The translations under genes and the position numbers were made by a program. A DNA stretch of 9,570 nucleotides, taken from the NCBI GenBank assembly GCA_015486915.1, contig WFQS01000148.1, positions 1 through 9,570 on the forward strand, written 5' to 3'. This document shows, piece by piece, positions 1-6,214 of this stretch (the first letter of the stretch is position 1; each line of letters opens with the position of its first letter). Source of the stretch: Desulfobacteraceae bacterium. GTDB lineage: Bacteria; Desulfobacterota; Desulfobacteria; Desulfobacterales; Desulfobacteraceae. The notes under the pieces were generated by a model that saw only the letters and a program-made list of their open reading frames with translations, made no database searches and had not been told where the DNA came from.

Positions 1-1302
1 AACACTTGTCACGGCACCCTTGGTCATGAAAATTCCATTATCCTGCTGGAGGCTCTTATAAAAATACTCCTGCAATCCCGGAGTCCTCATATGCTGATAA
101 ATGATATATGCTTTTCCATCGCTGTAATCGTTTCTTACATATTTTGCCTGTTTCAGGGCAACCATGCTTGCAACTGATCCGCTGTAAGGAAAATCAGCAT
201 CTTCTTCATCTTTTCCCGGAGACTGAACAAACACAACGGATTTTGCTTCCTTGCCGTCGGATGGACGTGTGATTTTTCCTTTGGCTGCAATTTTTTCAAA
301 CTCATCGTTTGTGACAACATCGGGAAGATCAAGTCCAAGATGGGCGTATTCTTCACCCTCAAGTTTATCAGGTCTCCACCCTGCTGCAAGAATCACAGCT
401 CCGTATAGAACCCCGTTGGGATCAAGGGTGAGTATATCTTCCCTTCCTTCATTGTACTCAAGGTATTTTGCATGCTGTACATCTGCATCAAGGGGCTCTC
501 CCTTTTCATCAAGGGTCATCTCCTCGGGCAATGGGAATGGAACATCAAATGGAATTTTTTCTCCGGGAGTTTTAAATGTTACTGTGAACTCTCCGGGCTG
601 GCCAGCAACACGTGCAACTTCCGTATTGGTTTTCACCTCAATATTAGGATACTGCTCAAGTTCATTGATCTTTTCATCAATTATAGTTGGAATAAGTTCC
701 TCAAAGGGTTCTTCAACGGGCAGCTGGCTGCGCATCTGATTAAGATAACCGCCAAGCCTTGCTGTTTTTTCAACTATTGTGACTTCAAAACCTGCCTTTG
801 CAGCATCAAGGGCAGCTGAAATACCCGTTATACCGCCGCCGAGCACAAGAATTTTTTTAGAGAAAGATTCAGTTTTATAGGGCTCGGGCAGATCAACTTT
901 TTCAACCCTTGCCATGCCCATTTTGATATAATCCTCGGCTTTCATCTGGATACGGTCAAAATGTTCTTCATCGTCTTTCTGGTCTTCAGTCAGTTTCGGA
1001 TATTTTTCCCTTGAATGGGGCCATACAACACCTTCTCTTAAGTTTACCCTTTCAACAATACAGCCCGGGAAATTAAACACATCAAAATTAACACGTCTTG
1101 AACAAGCGCCAATGACCATGGTATTGACTTTGCCGTCATCAATATCCTTTTTGATCAGGGCAATACCCTCTTTTCCGCAGAGGAATGGATGGGTTGTGCA
1201 GGATAATCCTTCTTCCTCGGGAACATCAACAAGATCTTCCATGTCCAGGGCATCACCGATGCCGCATCCTGTGCATATATATACACCGTATTTTTTATCC
1301 AT
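1..1302 (-). CDS. qmoB: Quinone-interacting membrane-bound oxidoreductase subunit QmoB, 5' part (434 codons), cut by the left window edge
   Basis: QmoB is the larger HdrA-like flavoprotein of the Qmo complex, which links menaquinol to APS reductase on the cytoplasmic side of the membrane. The visible 434 residues start MDKKYGVYICTGCGIG. They carry an N-terminal cysteine set (C10, C13, C35, C42, C67, C81) like the extra Fe-S domain at the front of HdrA proteins. A Rossmann FAD motif GGGITG follows at 155-160, then EKTARLGG near 178-185 and a second flavin-type segment (LAAGWRPDKL, 305-314). The ATG lies 11 nt after the qmoA stop, with AAGGA just upstream and AGGAGG in the last qmoA codons, so the two are probably translationally coupled. 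Unlike QmoA, the HdrA-type central cysteine motif has become S361, S374, A378 and S379. The expected C-terminal ferredoxin and MvhD-like domains and qmoC lie outside the window. The identity is secure. Confidence 0.93.
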   Translation of the reverse strand, partial: MDKKYGVYICTGCGIGDALDMEDLVDVPEEEGLSCTTHPFLCGKEGIALIKKDIDDGKVNTMVIGACSRRVNFDVFNFPGCIVERVNLREGVVWPHSREKYPKLTEDQKDDEEHFDRIQMKAEDYIKMGMARVEKVDLPEPYKTESFSKKILVLGGGITGISAALDAAKAGFEVTIVEKTARLGGYLNQMRSQLPVEEPFEELIPTIIDEKINELEQYPNIEVKTNTEVARVAGQPGEFTVTFKTPGEKIPFDVPFPLPEEMTLDEKGEPLDADVQHAKYLEYNEGREDILTLDPNGVLYGAVILAAGWRPDKLEGEEYAHLGLDLPDVVTNDEFEKIAAKGKITRPSDGKEAKSVVFVQSPGKDEEDADFPYSGSVASMVALKQAKYVRNDYSDGKAYIIYQHMRTPGLQEYFYKSLQQDNGIFMTKGAVTSV

Positions 1303-1313
1303 GGTTATCCTTT

Positions 1314-2588
1314 TTACCTCCTCACCAGCGTTTGAATAGCTTTAAGGGCCATGCCGGTTGCATTTTGATTGGATGTTACAACATCTGCCGGCTTGTTTGC
1401 ACAGCCGGCTGCAAACATGCCGCCCTTTTTGAAGTCATTCACAATAAAACCGTCTGAAGTAAATTTAAGATCGGCATTGGGTTTATCCACAGATGCGCTG
1501 GGCTGCATTCCGGTTGCAAGTACAAGCAGATCAACTGTCTGTTTGATTTTATTACCTGTCAGGGTGTCTTCTGCAACAAGGGTTATATTTCCTGTACCAT
1601 CTTCTTCCGAGACCTCTGCAACCTTGCCCTTTACAAAGAAAATATTTTCATCTTCCTTGAGTTTTTTGTAAAAATTTTCATATTTTCTTCCAGGGGTTCT
1701 TAAATCAATATAGTAGATATAGATTTTTGCTTCGGGATACTGGGCACGAAGATAGGTTGCATGTTTTAAAGATGCCATGCAGCAGATGTATGAGCAGTAG
1801 GGAAGATGATTTTCATCCCTTGATCCTGCGCACTGGGCAAAAGCGATTGTCCCGGGAGCCTTGTCATCTGAAGGCCTTAAAATTTTCCCCTGGGTTGGTC
1901 CGTTTGTTGAAGCAAGGCGCTCAAGCATCATATTTGTAATGATGTTCTGGTATCTTCCAAATCCTAAGTTGTCTATTTTTGTGGCATCATATGGTTTCCA
2001 CCCCGTTGCCCAGATGACGGCACCTACTTTAAAATCAATTGTTTTTTCCTGCATGTCAAAATCAATGGCGTCAAATTTGCAGGCATTTTTTACTTTCTCC
2101 CGATCGTCACTGCTCATTGAAGCAGCCATAACATAGCGGAAGGGAAAAGCCATTGTATGGGGAAGATATGCTGCCTTTCTCCTGTCCATTCCAAAGTTGA
2201 ATTCATTTGAAATTTCAGATTCGCATACCTTTGCACATTCGCCGCATCCTGTGCAGTTTTCATTGACATATCTCGGGCTAATTTTGACTTTAACTGTGTA
2301 ATCACCAGCAGTGCCGTCAACCTTTTCAACCTCTGCCATGGTGATTACCTTGATCTTGGGATTATCTTTGATCCTTCTGTAGTTGATCTCAAGTCCGCAT
2401 GTAGGCGGGCATAGTTTGGGGAAGTAGTGCTTAAGCTGGGATACCCTTCCACCAAGGGAAGGCTCCTTTTCAACAAGGAAAACCTCATACCCCACTTCAG
2501 CAGCTTCTATGGCAGCGGTCAGGCCGCTGATTCCGCCTCCTACCACCATGATGCTTCCACCGGCCGGGGCTGAATTGTTTGTTGTCAT
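1314..2588 (-). CDS. qmoA: Quinone-interacting membrane-bound oxidoreductase subunit QmoA
   Basis: QmoA is the smaller HdrA-like FAD protein of the Qmo complex, thought to pass electrons toward APS reductase. The protein has 424 residues. GGGISG (17-22) begins the FAD Rossmann fold, followed by EKEPSLGGRVSQL. C60 and C64 lie in the FPKLCPPTCG segment shared with HdrA. C112, C115, C118 and C122 form a 4Fe-4S CxxCxxCxxxC motif. C253, C265, C269 and C270 form the HdrA motif QCAGSRD...YCSYICC. A second flavin segment ends AAGCANKPADV (393-403). An upstream in-frame TTG at 2633 would add 15 residues but lacks a ribosome site. The ATG at 2588 has GGAGG six bases upstream, so I chose it. The second ferredoxin half-site of HdrA survives only as C170. 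The gene sits 548 bp after aprA and directly before qmoB. Confidence 0.95.
   Translation of the reverse strand: MTTNNSAPAGGSIMVVGGGISGLTAAIEAAEVGYEVFLVEKEPSLGGRVSQLKHYFPKLCPPTCGLEINYRRIKDNPKIKVITMAEVEKVDGTAGDYTVKVKISPRYVNENCTGCGECAKVCESEISNEFNFGMDRRKAAYLPHTMAFPFRYVMAASMSSDDREKVKNACKFDAIDFDMQEKTIDFKVGAVIWATGWKPYDATKIDNLGFGRYQNIITNMMLERLASTNGPTQGKILRPSDDKAPGTIAFAQCAGSRDENHLPYCSYICCMASLKHATYLRAQYPEAKIYIYYIDLRTPGRKYENFYKKLKEDENIFFVKGKVAEVSEEDGTGNITLVAEDTLTGNKIKQTVDLLVLATGMQPSASVDKPNADLKFTSDGFIVNDFKKGGMFAAGCANKPADVVTSNQNATGMALKAIQTLVRR
1317..1322 (-). promoter_or_regulatory. Ribosome binding site for qmoB inside the end of qmoA
   Basis: AGGAGG overlaps the last two Arg codons of qmoA. A weaker AAGGA lies closer to the qmoB ATG. 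The arrangement suggests that qmoB is re-initiated by ribosomes finishing qmoA. Confidence 0.5.
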
Positions 2589-2593
2589 GCTGT

Positions 2594-2598
2594 CCCTC
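2594..2598 (-). promoter_or_regulatory. Ribosome binding site that fixes the qmoA start
   Basis: GGAGG is followed by six bases and then the ATG at 2588. No comparable site precedes the upstream in-frame TTG at 2633, so this site decides the start. Confidence 0.7.
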
Positions 2599-2612
2599 CG
2601 TGCATTTAAACG

Positions 2613-2618
2613 ATTATA
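2613..2618 (-). promoter_or_regulatory. Candidate -10 element of a qmoA promoter
   Basis: A perfect TATAAT lies about 25 bases upstream of the qmoA ATG on the minus strand, in an AT-rich stretch. No good -35 is seen at 16-18 bases. A second candidate is TATAAC at 2804-2809, also with a poor -35; it would give a leader of about 210 nt carrying the 2718-2770 hairpin. Both are weak and are proposed mainly because two terminators lie upstream. Confidence 0.22.
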
Positions 2619-2717
2619 AATATATTGGCTCAATTGCTTCCTGAACCACCTGTAAAACTTTTAGCCTGACCTTATTTTTTCAAGACATATTTTTTTATAA
2701 GAAATTTCTGCAAAATT

Positions 2718-2770
2718 CCTCTTAAAAGTAAGAGTTGGCTTCGCGTCTTCGACCCTATATTTTTAAGAGG
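2718..2770 (-). repeat. 53-bp hairpin with perfect 10-bp arms upstream of qmoA
   Basis: CCTCTTAAAA at 2718-2727 is exactly complementary to TTTTAAGAGG at 2761-2770. In the RNA read toward qmoA, the 33-nt interior can add a further short stem (AGGGU against ACUCU, one G-U pair). No real U-run follows on the minus strand, so it is not a standard terminator. It could be a structured leader, a processing site or a small intergenic repeat. Confidence 0.6.
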
Positions 2771-2833
2771 TCGTCTGTGAGCCATTAGATCCGCTTTATG
2801 GCTGTTATAAAGATCAGAATGTACAATTGAGCA

Positions 2834-2882
2834 AATTAATAAAAGGACACCGGGAATATAGGCATTTTAAAACCGGTATCCT
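2834..2882 (-). terminator. Second terminator-like hairpin between aprA and qmoA
   Basis: On the minus strand AGGATACCGG (2882-2873) pairs with CCGGTGTCCT (2853-2844) as ten continuous RNA pairs including one U-G. The stem is followed by TTTTATTAATTT. The 19-nt loop is long for a terminator and contains a TTTTAAAA stretch. It lies downstream of the stronger 3043-3082 hairpin and would back it up. Confidence 0.5.
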
Positions 2883-2900
2883 GTCTCCACTTTAAAAATA

Positions 2901-2954
2901 TTGATGAGCTCGTAAAAAAATTCAAGCGCTTAAATTTTTTTACGAAGTCATCAA
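2901..2954. repeat. 54-bp near-perfect palindrome
   Basis: The sequence is symmetrical about AAGCGCTT, with its centre between 2927 and 2928. Of 27 base pairs, 24 match; the mismatches are 2923/2932, 2908/2947 and 2909/2946. The outer ends are TTGATGA and TCATCAA, and A/T tracts of 7-8 bases flank the core. No target-site duplication is visible beside it. Its form suggests a member of a dispersed intergenic repeat family or a miniature element, but copy number cannot be judged here. Confidence 0.7.
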
Positions 2955-3042
2955 ATCAGACGGATATCCATGTCAGACAGATAGTCATGGCTGACCAGGT
3001 TTGCAAGGAGACAGGAGACAAATTCCCGTCCTTCAAAATCTG

Positions 3043-3082
3043 AAAAAACCCCCAAGCACAAATTAACAGGCGCCTGGAGGTT
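3043..3082 (-). terminator. aprA: Intrinsic terminator of the aprBA transcript
   Basis: About 55 bases after the aprA stop, the minus strand reads CCTCCAGGC (3080-3072), a 14-nt loop, then GCTTGGGGG (3057-3049) and six T residues (3048-3043). In RNA the nine stem pairs are continuous with two G-U wobbles, and two A-U pairs can extend the base. A GC-rich stem running straight into a U-run is the classic Rho-independent form. It implies that most aprBA transcription ends before qmoA. Confidence 0.72.
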
Positions 3083-3136
3083 AATTTTATTTAAGATCAC
3101 ATATCGTTTTTTAAAAAAAAGCAGATTATCGATATA

Positions 3137-5110
3137 TTAATCAGATATAATCTTGTGATATGGAACTTTTTTCAATGACCATTCATTGGTGTCTTTGTCG
3201 TATGTTGAGTTAACAAAGCAGAACCATTCCTCATCATTCTGTTCCATGTGATCGGCCCTGTAATAGAAGCCAGGGAACCTTGATTCCTCACGGAACTGGA
3301 TGTGACGGCAATGTGCCTCAACAGTGTAAAGACGATGGAAAATTTCCCATGCCCTTAAAAGTTCATGGAGATCGCCTGCTGCAATCTTCTCAAGATCTTC
3401 ACGGAGATACTGGAATTTTTCCATGAGAATACCAAGGGCAGTAGCACTTGTCTCATAGTAAGTTGCCGTTCCCCCGCCATACTCATGGGTCATCTTCATC
3501 AGACGCATTGCAGTACCTGCAGGTTTGCAATAGTTGGGGTTAACATCTTCTGCAGTTGAGTATTCGCAATTGTCAAGATAAGTCCTTACGGGTTTGTAAA
3601 CCATATCAACGAGTTCTTGGTCAGTCTCTTTGATTCCGCCGTTTGACGGGTTATCCCTTAGGAATTTAACCATTGATTTTGCAACAATACGACCCTCTGC
3701 ATGGGAACCGGAAGAAAATTTATGACCGGAACATCCAACACCGTCACCAGCTGTAAAAAGACCGGTTACAGTTGTCATTCTATTGTAGACTTTCCCATTG
3801 AATCCCCATTTGTAGGAATCAGGTACCCAGTCTTCATCGGGACCAGAACACCAGATGCCGCAGCATCCTGAATGTGATCCAAGAAGATAAGGTTCAGTCG
3901 GCATAACTTCTGAGTCTTTCTTCTCAGGTTCAGTATTGGTTGCACACCACAGATTTGCCTGGCCGCATGTCATATCAAGGAAATCTTCCCATGCTTCAGA
4001 TTCAAGGTGTTTAAGCTCTTTCTTCTTCATGGTTTTACCAAGTTCTGCAAGGGCTGTTGTGGTTTTCATTACAATGGGACCACGGCCTGCTTTCATCTCA
4101 AACATCATGAGATGGTTCCTCAGGCATGTAGGTGTAATTGCAGCAGTTCCATAGGGAGCGTATTTTTCAAGCTCTGCCTTTGCAGCATCACTTGCAACAT
4201 ACTCTTCACCAAGGCCGTTTTCAAGGTGAGCCTTGAAAAGGAGGAACCATGCACCAACAGGGCCGTAACCGTCTTTAAAACGTGCAGGGGTGAAACGGTT
4301 TTCCATCATGGAAAGTTCAGCACCTGCTCTTAAAGCCATTGTATATGTGGAACCTGCGTTCCATACAGGATACCAGCAGCGACCTTTTCCTTCACCAACT
4401 GATCGGGGCTGATAAATATTTACAGCACCGCCGCATGCTACCATGACAACCCTTGCTGTAATGATATAAACTTTATTTTCACGTAAAGAAAAACCAACAG
4501 CTCCTGCAATCCTGTTATCATCATCTTTATCTTTGAGAAGCTCAACAATAAAGCATCTTTCAAGAATATTTTCTTCACCAAGTGCAAGTTTTGCAGCTTC
4601 AGCAACGATTCTTTTGTAAGATTCGCCGTTGATCATGACCTGCCATTTACCTGTACGTACAGGTGCGGCACCGCTTTTCAGTGTGCCCATTTTCTGGCCT
4701 TTTTTACCGTCAAGAGTTTTTCCATCTTCTGATTTTTTCCACATGGGAAGTCCCCATTCCTCAAAAAGATGTACTGAATCATCAACATGACGGCCAAGGT
4801 CATAGATAAGGTCTTCACGTACAATACCCATGAGATCGTTTCTTACCATGCGTACATAGTCTTCAATCTTGTTCTCACCGATATAGGTATTAATTGCTGA
4901 AAGGCCCTGGGCTACCGCCCCGCTTCTCTCCATGGCAGCTTTGTCACAAAGGAGAATACTTGTATCGTCGCTTGCCCATTTTTTAATTTCAAAAGCTGTT
5001 CCGCATGCAGCCATTCCGCCGCCGATAATGAGAATATCAACGTCTCTTTTATCAACTTCCGGATCCCTTACCGCCTTAAGTTCTCCAACAGGCTTATTAG
5101 GTAATGCCAT
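3137..5110 (-). CDS. aprA: Adenylylsulfate (APS) reductase alpha subunit AprA
   Basis: AprA is the FAD subunit of dissimilatory APS reductase, a cytoplasmic enzyme that reduces APS to sulfite and AMP in the fumarate reductase/succinate dehydrogenase flavoprotein superfamily. The protein is full length at 657 residues. Visible landmarks are the FAD motif IIGGGMAACG (28-37), the ERSGAVAQGLSAINTYIG segment (61-78, with N74), MENRFTPARFKDGYGPVGAW (269-288), GSHSGCCGIWCSG (411-423) and the second FAD segment GLFTAGDGVGCSGHKFSSGS (450-469). N74 and an Arg of the NRFTPARF stretch match by position the substrate-binding Asn and Arg of the Archaeoglobus enzyme; I assign these by recall, not by alignment. 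GGAGGT seven bases before the ATG supports the start. It lies 59 bp after aprB and is followed by a terminator. I see no truncation or frameshift. Confidence 0.98.
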   Translation of the reverse strand: MALPNKPVGELKAVRDPEVDKRDVDILIIGGGMAACGTAFEIKKWASDDTSILLCDKAAMERSGAVAQGLSAINTYIGENKIEDYVRMVRNDLMGIVREDLIYDLGRHVDDSVHLFEEWGLPMWKKSEDGKTLDGKKGQKMGTLKSGAAPVRTGKWQVMINGESYKRIVAEAAKLALGEENILERCFIVELLKDKDDDNRIAGAVGFSLRENKVYIITARVVMVACGGAVNIYQPRSVGEGKGRCWYPVWNAGSTYTMALRAGAELSMMENRFTPARFKDGYGPVGAWFLLFKAHLENGLGEEYVASDAAKAELEKYAPYGTAAITPTCLRNHLMMFEMKAGRGPIVMKTTTALAELGKTMKKKELKHLESEAWEDFLDMTCGQANLWCATNTEPEKKDSEVMPTEPYLLGSHSGCCGIWCSGPDEDWVPDSYKWGFNGKVYNRMTTVTGLFTAGDGVGCSGHKFSSGSHAEGRIVAKSMVKFLRDNPSNGGIKETDQELVDMVYKPVRTYLDNCEYSTAEDVNPNYCKPAGTAMRLMKMTHEYGGGTATYYETSATALGILMEKFQYLREDLEKIAAGDLHELLRAWEIFHRLYTVEAHCRHIQFREESRFPGFYYRADHMEQNDEEWFCFVNSTYDKDTNEWSLKKVPYHKIISD

Positions 5111-5116
5111 TATTTT

Positions 5117-5122
5117 ACCTCC
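5117..5122 (-). promoter_or_regulatory. Strong ribosome binding site of aprA
   Basis: GGAGGT sits about seven bases before the aprA ATG, giving aprA its own strong initiation signal. A small AT-rich palindrome, CTATAAAATATAG (5130-5142), lies just upstream in the 59-bp aprB-aprA gap. Confidence 0.6.
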
Positions 5123-5169
5123 AAATTATCTATAAAATATAGTCTTAAATCAAATTTAATGACAGGCTG

Positions 5170-5607
5170 TTATGCCACTTCCTGGGGTACAGGAAGTTCA
5201 TAGCCGTCTGCTTCTTCTGTTGAAAGAAGGTTATTGTCGAGGTCTTTAGCCTTAAGATCCTGATAGGCATTAGCCTGGCCTTCCGGAGTAGTTCTGATTG
5301 GGAATTTAAAACGTTTAACAAGACCGTTCCTGAACTTGCATGTCCACATAATGTCTTCTGTACCAAGCATTGGAACAACACTGCTGCCCATGGGTACAAA
5401 ATCAGAATAACCTCTTACTTCAATTGCCTGGGAAGGACAGATTTTTACACATGAAAAACATTCCCAGCACTGATCAGGCTCCTGATTGTATGCTTTCATT
5501 GCATTGGGGTCAAGGACCATCAGGTCATTGGGGCAAATATACATACATGCTGTTTTGTCCCCACCCTTACAACCGTCGCATTTCTCTGCGATTACAAAAG
5601 ATGGCAT
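5170..5607 (-). CDS. aprB: Adenylylsulfate (APS) reductase beta subunit AprB
   Basis: AprB is the small iron-sulfur subunit that wires electrons to the FAD of AprA. The 145 residues begin with a ferredoxin-like domain carrying two 4Fe-4S sites: C10, C13, C21 and C25 (C-x2-C-x7-C-x3-C), and C47, C50, C53 and C57 (CxxCxxCxxxC). W48, inside the second motif, matches the tryptophan described between the FAD and the near cluster in the Archaeoglobus enzyme. The C-terminal part (from about 65) is the beta-sheet and tail region that wraps AprA and has no cluster; it includes an extra C90. The ATG has GGGAGGT eight bases upstream. It is the first gene of the minus-strand aprBA unit. A gene for ATP sulfurylase (sat) is not next to it in this window. 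Confidence 0.97.
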   Translation of the reverse strand: MPSFVIAEKCDGCKGGDKTACMYICPNDLMVLDPNAMKAYNQEPDQCWECFSCVKICPSQAIEVRGYSDFVPMGSSVVPMLGTEDIMWTCKFRNGLVKRFKFPIRTTPEGQANAYQDLKAKDLDNNLLSTEEADGYELPVPQEVA

Positions 5608-5632
5608 TTAAAATACCTCCCTACGATTATGC

Positions 5633-5656
5633 GCTGAAATTAATTTTAATTTCAGC
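5633..5656 (-). repeat. Perfect 24-bp inverted repeat in the aprB leader
   Basis: GCTGAAATTA (5633-5642) and TAATTTCAGC (5647-5656) are exact complements around a 4-base loop. The hairpin ends 11 bases before the aprB ribosome site, so it would lie in the 5' leader from either proposed promoter. Possible roles are an mRNA 5'-stabilising hairpin or a dyad operator for a dimeric repressor. The sequence alone cannot decide between them. Confidence 0.6.
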
Positions 5657-5710
5657 AACTGGTGATAATTATATTGCGGCATTTAAATTCTAAAAATACC
5701 GCGCTCACGT

Positions 5711-5716
5711 ATTATA
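5711..5716 (-). promoter_or_regulatory. Candidate -10 element proximal to aprB
   Basis: A perfect TATAAT within TTTTATAATAC lies about 100 bases upstream of the aprB ATG. The -35 at 17 bases (GTCGAA) matches poorly. Transcription from here would give a leader of roughly 95 nt that includes the 24-bp hairpin. Confidence 0.35.
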
Positions 5717-5788
5717 AAATAGGCCGATTTCACTTCGACCAGATCATCCTTAATGTGAATCGTTCCAGAATAAAAATTAATGACGGGA

Positions 5789-5817
5789 AGTTAACACCGG
5801 AAAATACCTTTTGTCAA
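5789..5817 (-). promoter_or_regulatory. Candidate sigma-70 promoter of aprBA
   Basis: A perfect -35 TTGACA (5817-5812) is followed 17 bases later by TTAACT (5794-5789), a weak -10. An alternative reading is an extended -10 with TG just upstream of TAACTT. Strongly A/T-rich DNA lies directly upstream, as in UP elements. The leader would be about 175 nt. The abundant aprBA transcript needs a strong start somewhere in this region, which favours one of these sites. Confidence 0.38.
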
Positions 5818-5954
5818 GAACTTTTCCATATGATTTTTCTGCATTAAATTATTCTTTATAAATTTTTAAAAAAATAAAATAAATCAAGGACAGAAACCGC
5901 TATTTCCAACACATATCCCCATTTTTCAAAGTTATTAATCAGATCTGACAAATA

Positions 5955-6102
5955 AGGTGACCTTAAATATTCGACCTTAAAATGTAAATTTTGGACAGTG
6001 CTTCATATTTCGCCTGTTTGGGACTGTAAAAGCATACTCATGCTATTGTGAAGGCCAAAATAGACGAAGATAAACGTGCCGGCCGAATATTTACAGGTGA
6101 CC
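5955..6102. mobile_element. MITE-like element (132 bp) with 8-bp direct repeats, possibly IS66-derived
   Basis: The octamer AGGTGACC occurs at 5955-5962 and again at 6095-6102 in the same orientation, as a target-site duplication would. Directly inside are inverted ends: TTAAATATTCGACC at 5963-5976, and GTAAATATTCGGCC as the complement of 6081-6094 (12 of 14 match). The symmetry continues inward imperfectly, with about 16 extra bases on the left arm, to a small hairpin AGCATACTCATGCT near the centre. The element between the repeats is 132 bp and encodes nothing. Eight-base duplications and ends beginning GTAA are known traits of the IS66 family; only the right end has GTAA here (the left has TTAA). 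The family assignment is tentative, while the structure itself is read directly. Confidence 0.6.
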
Positions 6103-6113
6103 GCCATAATAAC

Positions 6114-6140
6114 TTGTCATATTAAGCAATTTAATATAAT
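6114..6140 (+). promoter_or_regulatory. Candidate promoter for the YkgJ-type/SDR pair
   Basis: TTGTCA (6114-6119) and a perfect TATAAT (6135-6140) are separated by 15 bases, which is short. The -10 lies about 75 bases upstream of the ATG at 6215. It starts just right of the MITE-like element, so the insertion may have set the upstream boundary of this promoter. Confidence 0.3.
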
Positions 6141-6214
6141 AACAATGCATAAAAAATTACCATGAAATTTTACTGATTTTGTTCTTTTAACCGCATTTTT
6201 CAAGGATAAAAAAT

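Larger units (their letters stand above)
2589..3136. other. 548-bp gap between aprA and qmoA, no gene but highly structured
   Basis: I found no credible reading frame on either strand. Going in the direction of apr transcription the gap holds a strong terminator-like hairpin (3043-3082), a 54-bp near-perfect palindrome (2901-2954), a second terminator-like hairpin (2834-2882), a 53-bp hairpin (2718-2770) and a weak TATAAT promoter candidate (2613-2618) before the qmoA ribosome site. This amount of structure is not expected inside a single continuous operon. It argues for separate or attenuated expression of qmo. Confidence 0.75.
5608..6214. other. 607-bp divergent intergenic region between aprB and the YkgJ-type gene
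   Basis: I found no convincing gene. The region holds the aprB ribosome site, a perfect 24-bp leader hairpin (5633-5656), promoter candidates for aprB at 5711-5716 and 5789-5817, an A/T-rich tract at about 5840-5885 upstream of the second candidate, a MITE-like element with flanking repeats (5955-6102) and a plus-strand promoter candidate at 6114-6140. An open frame at 5662-5847 begins with GTG without a ribosome site and is not gene-like. Confidence 0.7.

Noticed and set aside
251..739. 162-codon plus-strand frame opposite qmoB
   Set aside because: It lies antisense to a clear conserved gene; the Ser/Pro-rich translation is typical of a shadow frame.
2589..2633. Longer QmoA start at a TTG at 2633 (adds 15 residues)
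   Set aside because: No ribosome site precedes this TTG, whereas GGAGG lies six bases before the ATG at 2588, which starts just ahead of the conserved FAD fold.
3060..3087. AT-rich inverted repeat AAATTAAC/GTTAATTT after aprA as the terminator
   Set aside because: Its stem is weak and no T-run follows. The overlapping CCTCCAGGC/GCTTGGGGG pairing with T6 is a much better terminator.
3936..4333. Plus-strand frames opposite aprA (72 and 108 codons)
   Set aside because: These are antisense shadows of the highly conserved aprA gene with no initiation signals or recognisable domains.
5662..5847. Plus-strand 61-codon frame in the aprB upstream region
   Set aside because: It starts with GTG without a ribosome site, its sequence is not protein-like, and it covers the likely aprBA promoters.
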